Assembly: GCF_003711395.1 (NCBI RefSeq)
Contig: NZ_PJRJ01000017.1
Location: forward strand, 1-64,000
Length of the DNA: 64,000 nt
Source of the DNA: Acinetobacter sp. B51(2017)
GTDB lineage: Bacteria > Pseudomonadota > Gammaproteobacteria > Pseudomonadales > Moraxellaceae
Reading direction: 5' to 3'
A program made the position numbers and the translations under genes. Each line of letters starts with the position of its first letter. Within the stretch, counting starts at the first letter, position 1. Shown here in pieces: positions 25,163 to 35,633 of the stretch. The notes under the pieces are model-generated. The model was not told the origin of the DNA and did no database searches. It worked only from the letters and a program-made list of their open reading frames with translations.

Positions 25163-26368
25163 TTAAACACGTTCGATAATTAAAGCGATGCCTTGACCAA
25201 CACCAATACACATTGAGCAAAGTGCATATTTGCCACCAATTTGTTCAAGTTGGTTGATTGCTGTAGTGACCAAACGGGCACCCGATGCGCCGAGTGGATG
25301 ACCAAGTGCAATCGCACCACCATTTGGGTTGACACGGGCTTCATCATCAGCTAAGCCTAAATCACGCGTTACAGATAGAGCCTGAGCAGAGAACGCTTCA
25401 TTGAGTTCAATGACATCCATCTGTTCTAAAGTAAGACCGGTTTGAGCAAGCAGTTTTTTAATGGCAGGTGCAGGACCAAAACCCATAATGCGTGGTTCAA
25501 CACCGACAACCGTTGCACCAATGACTTTGGCACGCGGCTTTAAACCGTAAGTTGCAACAGCTTCATCAGAGGCAATCAGAATCGCAGCAGCACCATCGTT
25601 AATACCTGAAGCATTCCCCGCAGTGACTGTGCCGCCTGCTTTCACCACAGGTTTAAGTTTGGTTAAGCCTTCTAAAGTGGTCGATGCTCGTGGATGCTCG
25701 TCCGTATCAATCACAACTGCATCGCCTTTACGCTGTGGAATCACCACAGGCACGATTTCATTGTTAAAGAAACCTTTGGCTTGAGCTGCTGCAGTACGTT
25801 GTTGGCTGTTCAAGGCAAATTTGTCTTGATCTTCACGGCTGATGTTGAATTGTTCTGCTAGGTTTTCAGCAGTTTGTGGCATGGTTTCAACACCATACAT
25901 TTCTTTAAGTTTTGGGTTGATGAAACGCCAGCCCATGGTGGTATCTTCAAGTGTTTGGCTACGACCATAAGCAGTTTCAGGTTTACCCATGACTAAAGGC
26001 GCACGGGTCATGCTTTCCACACCACCTGCAACGATAAGATCCGCTTCACCTGCTTTGATTGCACGCGCTGCCATTGCCACTGCATCAAGCGATGAACCAC
26101 ATAAACGGTTTACTGTTGTTGCAGGCACTTGATATGGCACACCAGCTAGGAGGGCAGACATACGGCCGACGTTACGGTTGTCTTCACCCGCTTGGTTAGC
26201 ACAGCCAAAAATAATATCGTCTACTTTTTCCCAGTTGATATTTGGGTTGCGTTCCATTAAGGCTTTAATTGGCACAGCACCTAAGTCATCTGCACGGACA
26301 GGAGCAAGACCGCCTGCATAGCGACCAAATGGAGTACGAATGGCATCGATGATATATGCGTTTTTCAT
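25163..26368 (-). CDS. catF: 3-oxoadipyl-CoA thiolase (cat copy)
   Basis: 401 residues, thiolase family. The nucleophilic Cys is in TVNRLCGSSLDAV (about residue 90), the His in GGAIALGHPLGASGAR (about 357) and the second Cys in MCIGVGQG (about 387). It cleaves 3-oxoadipyl-CoA to succinyl-CoA and acetyl-CoA, the last step of the 3-oxoadipate pathway. It lies between catJ and catD, with REP-like repeats on both sides. A diverged second copy (dcaF) lies at 55879-57087. Confidence 0.95.
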   Translation of the reverse strand: MKNAYIIDAIRTPFGRYAGGLAPVRADDLGAVPIKALMERNPNINWEKVDDIIFGCANQAGEDNRNVGRMSALLAGVPYQVPATTVNRLCGSSLDAVAMAARAIKAGEADLIVAGGVESMTRAPLVMGKPETAYGRSQTLEDTTMGWRFINPKLKEMYGVETMPQTAENLAEQFNISREDQDKFALNSQQRTAAAQAKGFFNNEIVPVVIPQRKGDAVVIDTDEHPRASTTLEGLTKLKPVVKAGGTVTAGNASGINDGAAAILIASDEAVATYGLKPRAKVIGATVVGVEPRIMGFGPAPAIKKLLAQTGLTLEQMDVIELNEAFSAQALSVTRDLGLADDEARVNPNGGAIALGHPLGASGARLVTTAINQLEQIGGKYALCSMCIGVGQGIALIIERV

Positions 26369-26391
26369 TTTTAAATCCTTGAAACTAAGCT

Positions 26392-26474
26392 CCTCCCTTT
26401 TTTAAAGGGAGGTTGGGAGGGATTTTTAAAAATATGATTTCTTTCTAAGAATCCCTCTTTATAAAGGGGGACTT
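26392..26474. repeat. REP-like elements, copies 2 and 3 (catJ-catF gap)
   Basis: Copy 2 (26392-26424) is the reverse complement of the element at 25117-25149, with stem CCTCCCTTT (26392-26400) and AAAGGGAGG (26404-26412). Copy 3 (26450-26474) is a shorter relative starting AATCCCTCTTTATAAAGGGG. Together they fill the 115-bp gap and could act as mRNA stabilisers or attenuators. Confidence 0.7.
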
Positions 26475-26483
26475 CCTCTTTAT

Positions 26484-27134
26484 TTATAGTGTTGCATCAA
26501 TAAGTTTTGCACCAGTCATCGACTGCAATTCTTCAAATGACAAACCTTCAACTTTTTCAATGACTTTCATGCCATCAGCAGTTACATCAATCACGCATAG
26601 GTCGGTGTAAATACGGTCTACACATTTTAAACCTGTCGCAGGATAAGTTAACTCTGCTACGATTTTCGGTTCACCTTTTTTAGTGACATGGTCAGTGGTA
26701 ATAAAGACTTTTTTTGCACCAACTGCTAAGTCCATTGCACCGCCAACCGCAGGAATTGCATCAGGTGCGCCTGTATGCCAGTTGGCAAGGTCGCCATTTT
26801 CTGCCACTTGGAAAGCACCAAGAACCGCGATGTCTAAGTGACCACCACGCATCATGGCAAATGAGTCACCATGATGGAAGTAAGCACCACCTTCAAGCAG
26901 GGTTACAAATTCTTTACCTGCGTTAATCAATTCAGGATCACGGTCTTCTTCTGCAGGCGGTGGACCAAATGCAAGCAAGCCATTTTCAGAATGTAAAAAT
27001 ACATCTTTATCGCTTGGTAGATAGCTCGAAATCTTGGTTGGCAAACCAATACCGAGGTTGACATAAGCGCCATCTGGAATGTCTTGTGCAACACGCTCAG
27101 CAATTTGGTCACGGGTCAGTTTAGTATAGCTCAT
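26484..27134 (-). CDS. catJ: 3-oxoadipate CoA-transferase, subunit B (cat copy)
   Basis: 216 residues, class I CoA-transferase beta subunit. The catalytic Glu is in LHSENGLLAFGP (about residue 50), with the NWHTGAPDAIPAVGGAMDLA loop downstream. With CatI it moves CoA from succinyl-CoA to 3-oxoadipate. TAAGGAGAAACCTC precedes the ATG. It is 21 bp after catI and aligns well along its length with dcaJ, but many positions differ. Confidence 0.95.
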   Translation of the reverse strand: MSYTKLTRDQIAERVAQDIPDGAYVNLGIGLPTKISSYLPSDKDVFLHSENGLLAFGPPPAEEDRDPELINAGKEFVTLLEGGAYFHHGDSFAMMRGGHLDIAVLGAFQVAENGDLANWHTGAPDAIPAVGGAMDLAVGAKKVFITTDHVTKKGEPKIVAELTYPATGLKCVDRIYTDLCVIDVTADGMKVIEKVEGLSFEELQSMTGAKLIDATL

Positions 27135-27155
27135 GAGGTTTCTCCTTATCCGTGA

Positions 27156-27827
27156 TTACTGTGCAGGTTGAACTTGTACAACGTGTTGTACAAAAATACC
27201 CGGGGTGATGATGTGTTCAGGGTCTAATGCACCTAATTCAACCACTTCTGAAACTTGTGCAATGGTTACGTCTGCTGCCATCGCCATGATTGGGCCAAAG
27301 TTACGTGCAGATTTACGGTAAACCAAGTTGCCCCAACGGTCGCCTTTATGTGCTTTAATGAGTGCAAAGTCGGCTTTGATTGGATTTTCTAAAACGTAGT
27401 CTTTACCTTCATAGTTCATGGTTGGTTTGCCTTCTGCAAGCAAAGTACCGAAACCTGTAGGGGTATAGATTGGACCTAAGCCCATACCTGCAGCTTGAAT
27501 ACGGCAGGCCAAGTTACCTTGTGGCACAAGTTCTAACTCGATTTTGCCGGCACGGTATAACTCATCAAAGATATAAGAATCTGACTGACGTGGGAAAGAG
27601 CAAATGATTTTACGTACAGCGCCTGCTTGTAACAGTTTAGCCAAGCCGTAATCACCATTCCCAGCATTGTTATTGACAATCACCAAGTCTTTAACACCGA
27701 GTTCAATTAAACCATCAATCAGTTCGGCAGGTTGACCCGCTGTCCCAAAGCCACCGATCATGATGGTGGCACCATCTTTAATTTGTGCCAGTGCGGCTTG
27801 CATTGACGTTGAACTTTTATCAATCAT
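27156..27827 (-). CDS. catI: 3-oxoadipate CoA-transferase, subunit A (cat copy)
   Basis: 223 residues, class I CoA-transferase alpha subunit. It has the CoA-binding glycine loop IMIGGFGTAGQPAEL (about 22-36) and LVPQGNLACRIQAAGMG (about 104). Partner of CatJ. Its ATG overlaps the benE stop (ATGA, 27824-27827), so benE and catI are translationally coupled, tying the ben block to the cat block. Confidence 0.95.
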   Translation of the reverse strand: MIDKSSTSMQAALAQIKDGATIMIGGFGTAGQPAELIDGLIELGVKDLVIVNNNAGNGDYGLAKLLQAGAVRKIICSFPRQSDSYIFDELYRAGKIELELVPQGNLACRIQAAGMGLGPIYTPTGFGTLLAEGKPTMNYEGKDYVLENPIKADFALIKAHKGDRWGNLVYRKSARNFGPIMAMAADVTIAQVSEVVELGALDPEHIITPGIFVQHVVQVQPAQ

Positions 27828-29059
27828 GTCGTTTCCTTAGATGAATGAGGTTTAGAAGAGGACGGTGCCTTTGTGGCTGGCACGGTGCGCGGTGTTAAGA
27901 TTAGATGCGCCAACATGCCAATACAAATGCCCCAAAATACTGAGCTGAGACCCAAAAATTGCATCCCAGAAGCAGTTGCTAAAAAGGTTAATAGTGCAGC
28001 ATCGCGTTGATTTTCATGTTGCATAGCAACCGAAATATTGTTGGCAATCGCACCCAGTAAAGCCAACCCAGCCAGTGCTGCAATCAGCTCTTTAGGGAGT
28101 AAACTAAACAGCATCACGATGCTGCCAGCAAATAAACCACCTAAAATGTAAAAAAGACCATTGGCGATGCCAGCGATATAACGTTTATCTTTGAGTTCAT
28201 GCGCATCTTTACCCATACATAAAGCAGCGGTAATAGAGGCTAAAACAATGGTAATGCCACCCACACAGGCAACCGCAAGTGAGGCAATACTGGTTGTTGT
28301 AATAATAGGTTTGGCTGGTACGTCATAACCACTCAGTTTAATGATCGACATGCCTGGTAAAAACTGACCAGACAAGCTCACTAAAATCAGTGGTAGGGCA
28401 AAGTTTAAGGTAGATGACCAGCTCCATTCAGGTTGAATCCACTGCGGTACAGCCAATTGAAAGTCGACAGCCACTGGATTAATCTGCCCAAAAGACAGCG
28501 CCAAGATGACACCAGATAAAAGCACCCACAACATCGTGTAGCGTGGAGTCAAACGTTTGGCGAGCAAAAAAACCGCCAGCATACCAAACACAATCCATGG
28601 CATGGAGTCGCTGGCTTTAAATAAACTTAAGCCAAATTGAAATAAAATGCCCGCCATCATGGCAGCAGCAATATTTTGTGGAATCCACTTTAAAAGTTTG
28701 TCAAAGGAACCAGAAATCCCAATCAGAAAAATTACCACAGCTGAGGTAATATAAGCAGCAATGGCCTCATTTAAAGACAGTTCAGGGAATAAAGTCACCA
28801 GTAAGGCAGTCCCCGGGGCTGACCATGCTGTCACAATCGGGACTTTATATTTAATTGATAAAAAAATCCCAGCACACGCAGCACCGATGGAAATGGCCCA
28901 GATCCAAGAGATCATCATCTCTTGAGAGACTTGCGCTTGCTGTGCTGCTTGGAAAAAAATAATGAGTGGACCAGCATAAGAAATCAGCACAGCTAAAAAT
29001 CCTGCAACTGTGGCTGAAATTGACCAGTCTTCTTTTAAGGTATTCAACAGGGTTGCCAT
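27824..29059 (-). CDS. benE: Benzoate/H+ symporter, BenE family
   Basis: 411 residues with about 11-12 hydrophobic segments across the whole protein. Conserved BenE stretches include VPIVTAWSAPGTALLVTL (about 74) and PGMSIIKLSGYDVPAKP (about 235). It imports benzoate across the inner membrane. It follows benD by 53 bp and overlaps catI. A second, MFS-type uptake protein (BenK-like) is encoded beyond catM. Confidence 0.93.
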   Translation of the reverse strand: MATLLNTLKEDWSISATVAGFLAVLISYAGPLIIFFQAAQQAQVSQEMMISWIWAISIGAACAGIFLSIKYKVPIVTAWSAPGTALLVTLFPELSLNEAIAAYITSAVVIFLIGISGSFDKLLKWIPQNIAAAMMAGILFQFGLSLFKASDSMPWIVFGMLAVFLLAKRLTPRYTMLWVLLSGVILALSFGQINPVAVDFQLAVPQWIQPEWSWSSTLNFALPLILVSLSGQFLPGMSIIKLSGYDVPAKPIITTTSIASLAVACVGGITIVLASITAALCMGKDAHELKDKRYIAGIANGLFYILGGLFAGSIVMLFSLLPKELIAALAGLALLGAIANNISVAMQHENQRDAALLTFLATASGMQFLGLSSVFWGICIGMLAHLILTPRTVPATKAPSSSKPHSSKETT

Positions 29060-29112
29060 TGGGTGATGCCTCCGTGCGTCAATGATCCTGCAAATGAGAG
29101 GGGGAGATCAGG

Positions 29113-29898
29113 TTAACCCTGATCACCACCGCCAACAGGCACAACCGTACCTGTGATATAAGATGAGTCATCTGAAGCAAGGAATGTAATTGCATTCACT
29201 TGTTCTTGAATCGTGCCGTAACGCCCCATAAAGGTACGATCAATGGTTTGATCGACCACTTGTTGCATCCACGCTTTGTCTTGTTCAGACATTGGTGCCG
29301 CATTACGCGGTACTTTACGAGGCGGCGCTTCTGTACCACCTGTTGCAACTGCATTGACACGGATGCCATCTTTGGCATGTTCAAATGCTAAAGATGCCGT
29401 TAAACCATTTACACCGCCTTTGGCAGCAGAGTAAGGGATACGGTTAATGCCACGCGTTGCAATTGAAGATACGTTTACGATGGTCCCTTTTTTGTTTTTC
29501 AACATTTCAGGCAAGACTGCACGGCAGCACCACATGGTCGGGAACAATGAACGATTGACTTCTTTGATGATTTCTTCTTCAGAAAATTCTTCAAAAGGTT
29601 TCATCCAAATTGCACCACCGACGTTATTGATGAGTACATCAACACGACCGTAGGTTTCGACTGCTTTTGCAACAACGGATTGTGCACCTGAGAAGGTTTC
29701 TAAGTTGGCTTTAACTACAATCGCTTGACCACCTGCAGCAGTAATTTCTGCAAGCACATCATCGACATAGTCAGAAAAGTCAGCCATTACAACTTGTCCG
29801 CCTTCGCTCGCAACTTGTAATGCAACCCCGCGACCAATGCCTTGCGCGGCACCGGTCACAATGACAACTTTATTTAAAAATCTTTGATGATCAGACAT
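29113..29898 (-). CDS. benD: Benzoate cis-diol dehydrogenase (1,2-dihydroxycyclohexa-3,5-diene-1-carboxylate DH)
   Basis: About 261 residues, short-chain dehydrogenase. It has the NAD motif VTGAAQGIGRGVA (about 14-26), NNVGG (about 90) and the active-site Tyr/Lys in IPYSAAKGG (about 151-157). It oxidises and decarboxylates the cis-diol made by BenABC to catechol. ATG 29898 follows GAGAGCGATTCAA; the TTG at 29913 is less likely. It lies 15 bp after benC. Confidence 0.95.
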   Translation of the reverse strand: MSDHQRFLNKVVIVTGAAQGIGRGVALQVASEGGQVVMADFSDYVDDVLAEITAAGGQAIVVKANLETFSGAQSVVAKAVETYGRVDVLINNVGGAIWMKPFEEFSEEEIIKEVNRSLFPTMWCCRAVLPEMLKNKKGTIVNVSSIATRGINRIPYSAAKGGVNGLTASLAFEHAKDGIRVNAVATGGTEAPPRKVPRNAAPMSEQDKAWMQQVVDQTIDRTFMGRYGTIQEQVNAITFLASDDSSYITGTVVPVGGGDQG

Positions 29899-29913
29899 TT
29901 GAATCGCTCTCAA

Positions 29914-31025
<1,112 letters not shown>

Positions 31026-31038
31026 TTAGATGGGCGTA

Positions 31039-31542
31039 TTAGAGGTGATAAACATCAATAACTTGGTTGATGTAATCATTTTTAAGTACCACATATTTAT
31101 TTAAAATTTGTGGCTTATCACCTGACAAATCGATTTCGTAACGCGACATACCGAAGTAGCTGTACGACTTTTGATAGCGGTAACTTAAAGTGTTCCAGTT
31201 AAAACGTACAACAACTTTGTCTTCATGACGTTCAAGAATTTCAATGTTGTTTACATTGTGGCTAGTACGTGTATCCGGCATGGTTGCAGAAGAACGTTCT
31301 GTTTTAATACGGAACACGCGATCTTCTAAACCTTGACGATCTGGATAATAAATTAACGAGATTTCAGATTGTGGATCTTCAGTTAAGGTATTGTAGTCAT
31401 CCCAAGATGGCATCCAGTAAGATGCTGTAGGTGCATAGCACTCTAACCATTCATCCCATTGCTCATCATCAAGTAGGCGCGCTTCTTTAAATAAAAACTG
31501 GCTTACTGATTCTAAAGTTGCTTCAAGATTCGCGTTGCTCAT
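31039..31542 (-). CDS. benB: Benzoate 1,2-dioxygenase, small (beta) subunit
   Basis: 167 residues, ring-hydroxylating dioxygenase beta subunit fold. Typical stretches: [23 protein letters not shown] near residue 22 and [12 protein letters not shown] near 95. It has a structural role in the BenA3B3 oxygenase. Its start overlaps the benA stop by four bases (31539-31542), so the subunits are made in coupled fashion. Confidence 0.95.
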   Translation of the reverse strand: MSNANLEATLESVSQFLFKEARLLDDEQWDEWLECYAPTASYWMPSWDDYNTLTEDPQSEISLIYYPDRQGLEDRVFRIKTERSSATMPDTRTSHNVNNIEILERHEDKVVVRFNWNTLSYRYQKSYSYFGMSRYEIDLSGDKPQILNKYVVLKNDYINQVIDVYHL

Positions 31543-32921
31543 GCGTGATCTCCTTGTTCAGCTAAAGCTTGTTCTGCTTTAATCGCACGTTTCATTTCTG
31601 CTAACCAATGTTGATGCTGTGCAAGGTATAAACCTTCATCTTCAGTTTTAATACCAGAAAGCTTTGGTTTAAGACCGATTTCATTTGCAGCATCATCTGG
31701 ACCATTGATCCAATGCTTAGAACCACGGCACATATCGTTCCATTCAAGTTCGATACCTGCATAACCTGCTTGACATGCGCGGAATTCTTCTAAGTCATCT
31801 GGCGTTGCCATACCTGAAGCGTTGAAGAAGTCTTCATATTGACGGATACGGCGTGCACGTGCTTCTGGCTCTTCACCTACAGGCGCGATACAGTAGATGG
31901 TCACTTCAGTTTTATCGACAGAGATCGGGCGAAGTACACGGATTTGTGAACCAAACTGATCCATCAAGTAAACGTTTGGATACAAGCAAAGGTTACGTGA
32001 ACGCTCGATCATCCACTTCGACATTGCAGGGCTGAATTTTTCAGCATATTCGTCTGCTTTAGGGAAGTTAGGACGGTCTTCAGGGTTCGCCCATTGTGTC
32101 CAAAGCAGCATGTGACCGTTTTCAAAACCGTAAGAACCACCGCCTTGTTTACCCCAAGAACCAGCGCTCATTGCACGGATGTTGTCACCAGCTTCTTTTT
32201 CTTTACGTTGTTGCGTAGTCGCAGCGTAGTTCCAGTGAACTGCAGATACGTGGTAACCGTCTGCACCGTTTTCAGCAGTCAGTTTCCAGTTACCTTCATA
32301 GGTATATGTTGAAGCACCACGTAAAACTTCTAAACCTTGATCAGACTGACCAACGATCATGTCGATAATTTTTGTGGTTTCACCTAAGAATTCTTCTAAT
32401 GGTAATACGTCTGGGTTTAAGCTACCAAATAAGAAGCCTTTATAGCTTTCAAATTTCGCCACTTTTTTAAGGTCGTGTGAACCTTCTTTGTTAAAGCAAT
32501 CAGAATAACCTGCATCTGTTGGATCTTTAACTTTTAAAAGTTTACCCGAGTTGTTGAAGGTCCAACCATGGAATGGGCAGGTATAGGTTGCTTTGTTACC
32601 ACGTTTGTTACGGCAAAGCTGTGCACCACGGTGTGAACATGCATTGATCATTGCATTTAACTCACCTTGGCGGTTACGTGCAATCAGGATTGGTTGACGA
32701 CCAATATATGTTGTGTAGTAATCATTATTATTTGGAATCTGGCTTTCGTGCGCCAAGTAAACCCAGTTGCCTTCAAAGATGTATTTCATCTCTAAATCAA
32801 AAAGGGCTTGATCAGTGAAAACTGAACGATGAAGTTTAAACTCACCTGTCTCAAAGTTGTCTACAAGTAACTCATCAAGACGATCTAGATGGCTAGTATT
32901 AATTACAGGAATACGTGGCAT
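31539..32921 (-). CDS. benA: Benzoate 1,2-dioxygenase, large (alpha) subunit
   Basis: About 460 residues. The Rieske [2Fe-2S] site is CSHRGAQLC with CPFHGWTFN (about 94-122), and the mononuclear iron site is [13 protein letters not shown] (about 216-228). It adds O2 to benzoate to give the 1,2-cis-diol. ATG 32921 ([11 protein letters not shown]) follows GGAGAACGTCC; a TTG at 32942 is rejected. It is preceded by a strong hairpin in the short gap after catA. Confidence 0.96.
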   Translation of the reverse strand: MPRIPVINTSHLDRLDELLVDNFETGEFKLHRSVFTDQALFDLEMKYIFEGNWVYLAHESQIPNNNDYYTTYIGRQPILIARNRQGELNAMINACSHRGAQLCRNKRGNKATYTCPFHGWTFNNSGKLLKVKDPTDAGYSDCFNKEGSHDLKKVAKFESYKGFLFGSLNPDVLPLEEFLGETTKIIDMIVGQSDQGLEVLRGASTYTYEGNWKLTAENGADGYHVSAVHWNYAATTQQRKEKEAGDNIRAMSAGSWGKQGGGSYGFENGHMLLWTQWANPEDRPNFPKADEYAEKFSPAMSKWMIERSRNLCLYPNVYLMDQFGSQIRVLRPISVDKTEVTIYCIAPVGEEPEARARRIRQYEDFFNASGMATPDDLEEFRACQAGYAGIELEWNDMCRGSKHWINGPDDAANEIGLKPKLSGIKTEDEGLYLAQHQHWLAEMKRAIKAEQALAEQGDHA

Positions 32922-32956
32922 GGACGTTCTCCGACTTTCCAAATTGAGGGGAAGTC

Positions 32957-32984
32957 ATCGGGATAATTGACATATTATCCCGAT
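32957..32984 (-). other. Stem-loop in the catA-benA gap
   Basis: ATCGGGATAAT (32957-32967) pairs perfectly with ATTATCCCGAT (32974-32984), 6-base loop. It fills most of the 76-bp gap and is not followed by a T-run in the minus-strand direction. Likely an mRNA structure separating the cat and ben parts of the transcript. Confidence 0.7.
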
Positions 32985-32997
32985 TCCGACTGAATAA

Positions 32998-33918
32998 TTA
33001 TGCTGATGCGCGGCGGCGTTCAACTTCAGTTGAAGGTGCACCTTCAACGTCTTTTACTAATTCAATGTCAAATTGAATGTGTTTGAACGCACCTTTAAGG
33101 CCACGCCGAGCGATTTCAGCTTCATCAGTTACGTCTACGGCAGTTGCTACTAAGCCATCACGTGTTGCGAATGCAAAGTCATCCCAAAGGTATTGATCGC
33201 CTTCGATGTTAAACTGAGTGGTTAGCTTACGGTAACCAGGTGCAGTTACGAAGTAGTGAACGTGTGAAGGGCGGTTACCGTGACGACCAAGTTTGTCTAA
33301 GACAAATTGAGTCGTACCTTGTGGAGGGCAACCATAACCTACAGGCATAGTTGTTAATGCAGTGTATTGACCTTGTGCATCAGTTAAGATTGAACGACGT
33401 AAGTTGAAGTCAGATTGTGACTTATCAAAGAACGAGTAGTTACCTAAGCTGTTTGCATGCCAAACTTCAACTTTAGCACCTTCAATGATGTTACCTTGCG
33501 TATCTTTAACGATACCTTCGATAATTAAAGTTGGGATTTTACCCTCTTCAGAACCATCATCCATACGCGCAAAGCCAACAGATTCAGGTGCGCCTGCAAC
33601 ATATAATGGACCTTCAATGGTACGTGGCGTACCACCTGTGATGCCTGCTTTCGCATCAGCTTCGTCAGCACGTAAATCAAGATAATGCTCTAGACCTAAA
33701 CCAGCAGCTAAAAGTCCAAGTTCATTGGCTTGACCTGCATCAGTAAAATATTCAAGACCTTTCCAAAGTTCTGTTTGGCTGATGTCTAAATCTTCAATGG
33801 CTTGGAACAAATCTCCAAGTAAACGCACCACAATTTGTTGTACACGCGCATCCACTGGACCTGTTGCCGTGTCTACGTTCATTTGTTTAACTAAAGCATC
33901 AATTTCTTGGCGATTCAT
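32998..33918 (-). CDS. catA: Catechol 1,2-dioxygenase
   Basis: About 306 residues, intradiol dioxygenase with the N-terminal helical dimer domain (about 1-90). The Fe(III) ligands are visible as Tyr in SLGNYSFFD (about 160), and Tyr/His/His in GYGCPPQGTTQ and GRHGNRPSHVHYFV (about 194-220). It cleaves catechol to cis,cis-muconate. ATG 33918 (MNRQEIDALV) follows AGGAGTAAATGT; a longer frame to 33957 lacks a ribosome site. It lies between catC and benA rather than apart from the ben genes. Confidence 0.95.
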   Translation of the reverse strand: MNRQEIDALVKQMNVDTATGPVDARVQQIVVRLLGDLFQAIEDLDISQTELWKGLEYFTDAGQANELGLLAAGLGLEHYLDLRADEADAKAGITGGTPRTIEGPLYVAGAPESVGFARMDDGSEEGKIPTLIIEGIVKDTQGNIIEGAKVEVWHANSLGNYSFFDKSQSDFNLRRSILTDAQGQYTALTTMPVGYGCPPQGTTQFVLDKLGRHGNRPSHVHYFVTAPGYRKLTTQFNIEGDQYLWDDFAFATRDGLVATAVDVTDEAEIARRGLKGAFKHIQFDIELVKDVEGAPSTEVERRRASA

Positions 33919-34021
33919 ACATTTACTCCTGTAAACCTGTATGGCAAGCACATTCATCGCAATTTAAATTAAGCTGGCGAGATGGCTGGCCGTTTTCCTT
34001 TTTAGGACAATAAGGGGGTCA

Positions 34022-34044
34022 AGATGCAGGAAAAACCTGCATCT
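34022..34044 (-). other. Stem-loop in the catC-catA gap
   Basis: AGATGCAGG (34022-34030) pairs with CCTGCATCT (34036-34044) around AAAAA. It is in the 161-bp gap between catC and catA, which shows no other structure or gene. Confidence 0.65.
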
Positions 34045-34079
34045 CTACTGAAAATTTAAATTAATTAAAGTGGCTTAAA

Positions 34080-34370
34080 TTAACGATCGTCTTCACGAAT
34101 TGAAGAGGGATGACGATTTAAAGCCATCACTTCAATTTGCATATACGGATACAATGGTAAACCTTGTAAAATCGTATGTAGCTCTTCGTTACTTTCGACA
34201 TCAAAAATACTGATGTTGGAATATTGACCAGTGATACGCCAAATGTGACGCCACTTTCCTTGCTGCTGTAATTCTTGCGAATAGGCTTTTTCTACAGCTT
34301 TAATTTCATTGGCTTGTTCAACCGGCATATCACGTGGGATATTGACATCCATGCGTACTTGAAACAGCAT
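34080..34370 (-). CDS. catC: Muconolactone delta-isomerase
   Basis: 96 residues, the full size of this small ferredoxin-like-fold enzyme. It starts MLFQVRMDVNIPRDMP and ends with LPLYPYMQIEVMALNRHPSS, the typical C-terminal segment. It converts muconolactone to 3-oxoadipate enol-lactone. It lies 26 bp after catB, in the same operon. Confidence 0.95.
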   Translation of the reverse strand: MLFQVRMDVNIPRDMPVEQANEIKAVEKAYSQELQQQGKWRHIWRITGQYSNISIFDVESNEELHTILQGLPLYPYMQIEVMALNRHPSSIREDDR

Positions 34371-34396
34371 GTTTCACTCCTTCTTAAATTCTGGGG

Positions 34397-35506
34397 TTAC
34401 TGACGACGTAAGTTGTCAATCTTGTTCAGATCCAGTTCTAGACCTAAACCTGCCGTTTGTGGCAAATGTAATTCGAAATCTTGGTATTGCAGTGGCGTTG
34501 TTAAAATGTCTTCGGTCAGTAGCAATGGGCCAAAAAGTTCAGTTCCATAGGCTAAGTTTTCAAAAGTAGAGAACACATGTGCTGAGGCAATGGTTCCAAC
34601 AGGACCTTCGAGCATTGTGCCACCATAGAGGTCAATGCCAGCTAGACGAGCGATGGTGCCCACTTCGCAGCCTTCAATTAAACCACCTGATTGCGCAACT
34701 TTAACTGCAAATACAGATGCTGCATGACGTTTGGCTAAGCGATATGCAGTACTTGGGCCCATGAGTGACTCGTCTGCCATGATGGCAATATCAAAGCGCT
34801 GAGTTAAACGTTGCATCGCATCAATATTATCAATCGCACATGGTTGCTCAATTAAATCAACACCGCCATCTTGGAGTAATTGAATGCCTTTAATCGCTTC
34901 TAATTCAGTCCAAGCACGGTTGACATCGACACGGATTGACACGTCTTTACCCAAGGCTTGTTTAATTGCAAGCACATGTTCGACATCAGCTTCAACTGGG
35001 CTTGAACCAATTTTAAGTTTAAAGATATTATGGCGTTTGGCTGCTACCATGCGTTTTGCTTCAGCAATATCTTTTTCTGTATCGCCAGATGCAAGCACCC
35101 ACAGTACTGGCACGCTGTCACGTAAGCGACCACCTAATAATTCAGAGACAGGTACACCTAGACGCTGTGCTTGAATATCGAGTAACGCAGTTTGAATTGC
35201 ACATTTGGCAAAACGGTTACCATTAATATTCTTTTTTAAGACTTGTAATGTTTGTGCAATATTTAAACCAGATAATGTTTTTAACAGTGGGGCAAAATAG
35301 GTTTCAATATTAGTTTTGACACTTTCAGGGCTTTCATCGCCATAACCTAAACCACCAATAGTGGTTGCTTCACCCCAGCCCACAAAGCCATCAGCCGTAC
35401 TGATTTTTACCAACACCAAGGTTTGGGTTTGCATCGTTGCAACCGCCATTTTGTGTGGGCGGATGGTTGGAATTTCCACCAAAATTGTTTCTATTGCTGT
35501 GTACAT
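34397..35506 (-). CDS. catB: cis,cis-Muconate cycloisomerase
   Basis: 369 residues, enolase superfamily. Catalytic Lys pair in FKLKIGS (about residue 166), metal ligands in RVDVNRAW (Asp about 197), LIEQPC (Glu about 223) and MADESLMG (Asp about 248), and the second-side Lys in VKVAQSGG (about 272). It converts cis,cis-muconate to muconolactone. First gene of the long catabolic operon, divergent from the LysR gene at 35634, whose product probably activates it in response to muconate. Confidence 0.95.
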   Translation of the reverse strand: MYTAIETILVEIPTIRPHKMAVATMQTQTLVLVKISTADGFVGWGEATTIGGLGYGDESPESVKTNIETYFAPLLKTLSGLNIAQTLQVLKKNINGNRFAKCAIQTALLDIQAQRLGVPVSELLGGRLRDSVPVLWVLASGDTEKDIAEAKRMVAAKRHNIFKLKIGSSPVEADVEHVLAIKQALGKDVSIRVDVNRAWTELEAIKGIQLLQDGGVDLIEQPCAIDNIDAMQRLTQRFDIAIMADESLMGPSTAYRLAKRHAASVFAVKVAQSGGLIEGCEVGTIARLAGIDLYGGTMLEGPVGTIASAHVFSTFENLAYGTELFGPLLLTEDILTTPLQYQDFELHLPQTAGLGLELDLNKIDNLRRQ

Positions 35507-35547
35507 AATCTCTTCCGGGCTGTACTTGCGTTTCGCTGTTCTTGCAT

Positions 35548-35614
35548 ATACCTTAAAAGAATAAATTTTTGATGTCGAAGATCAAATTAGCATTTTTTTA
35601 TACCTTTAAGATAT
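35548..35614. promoter_or_regulatory. Candidate CatM/BenM binding sites in catB-catM gap
   Basis: BenM and CatM of A. baylyi are known to bind ATAC-N7-GTAT. Two near matches are present: ATAC-N7-GAAT at 35548-35562 and ATAC-N7-ATAT at 35600-35614. They are 52 bp apart, about five helical turns. The spacing suits a tetramer bridging a strong and a weak site. Neither is a perfect match. Confidence 0.5.
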
Positions 35615-35633
35615 TAAGTTAAGGAGTGAGCCC

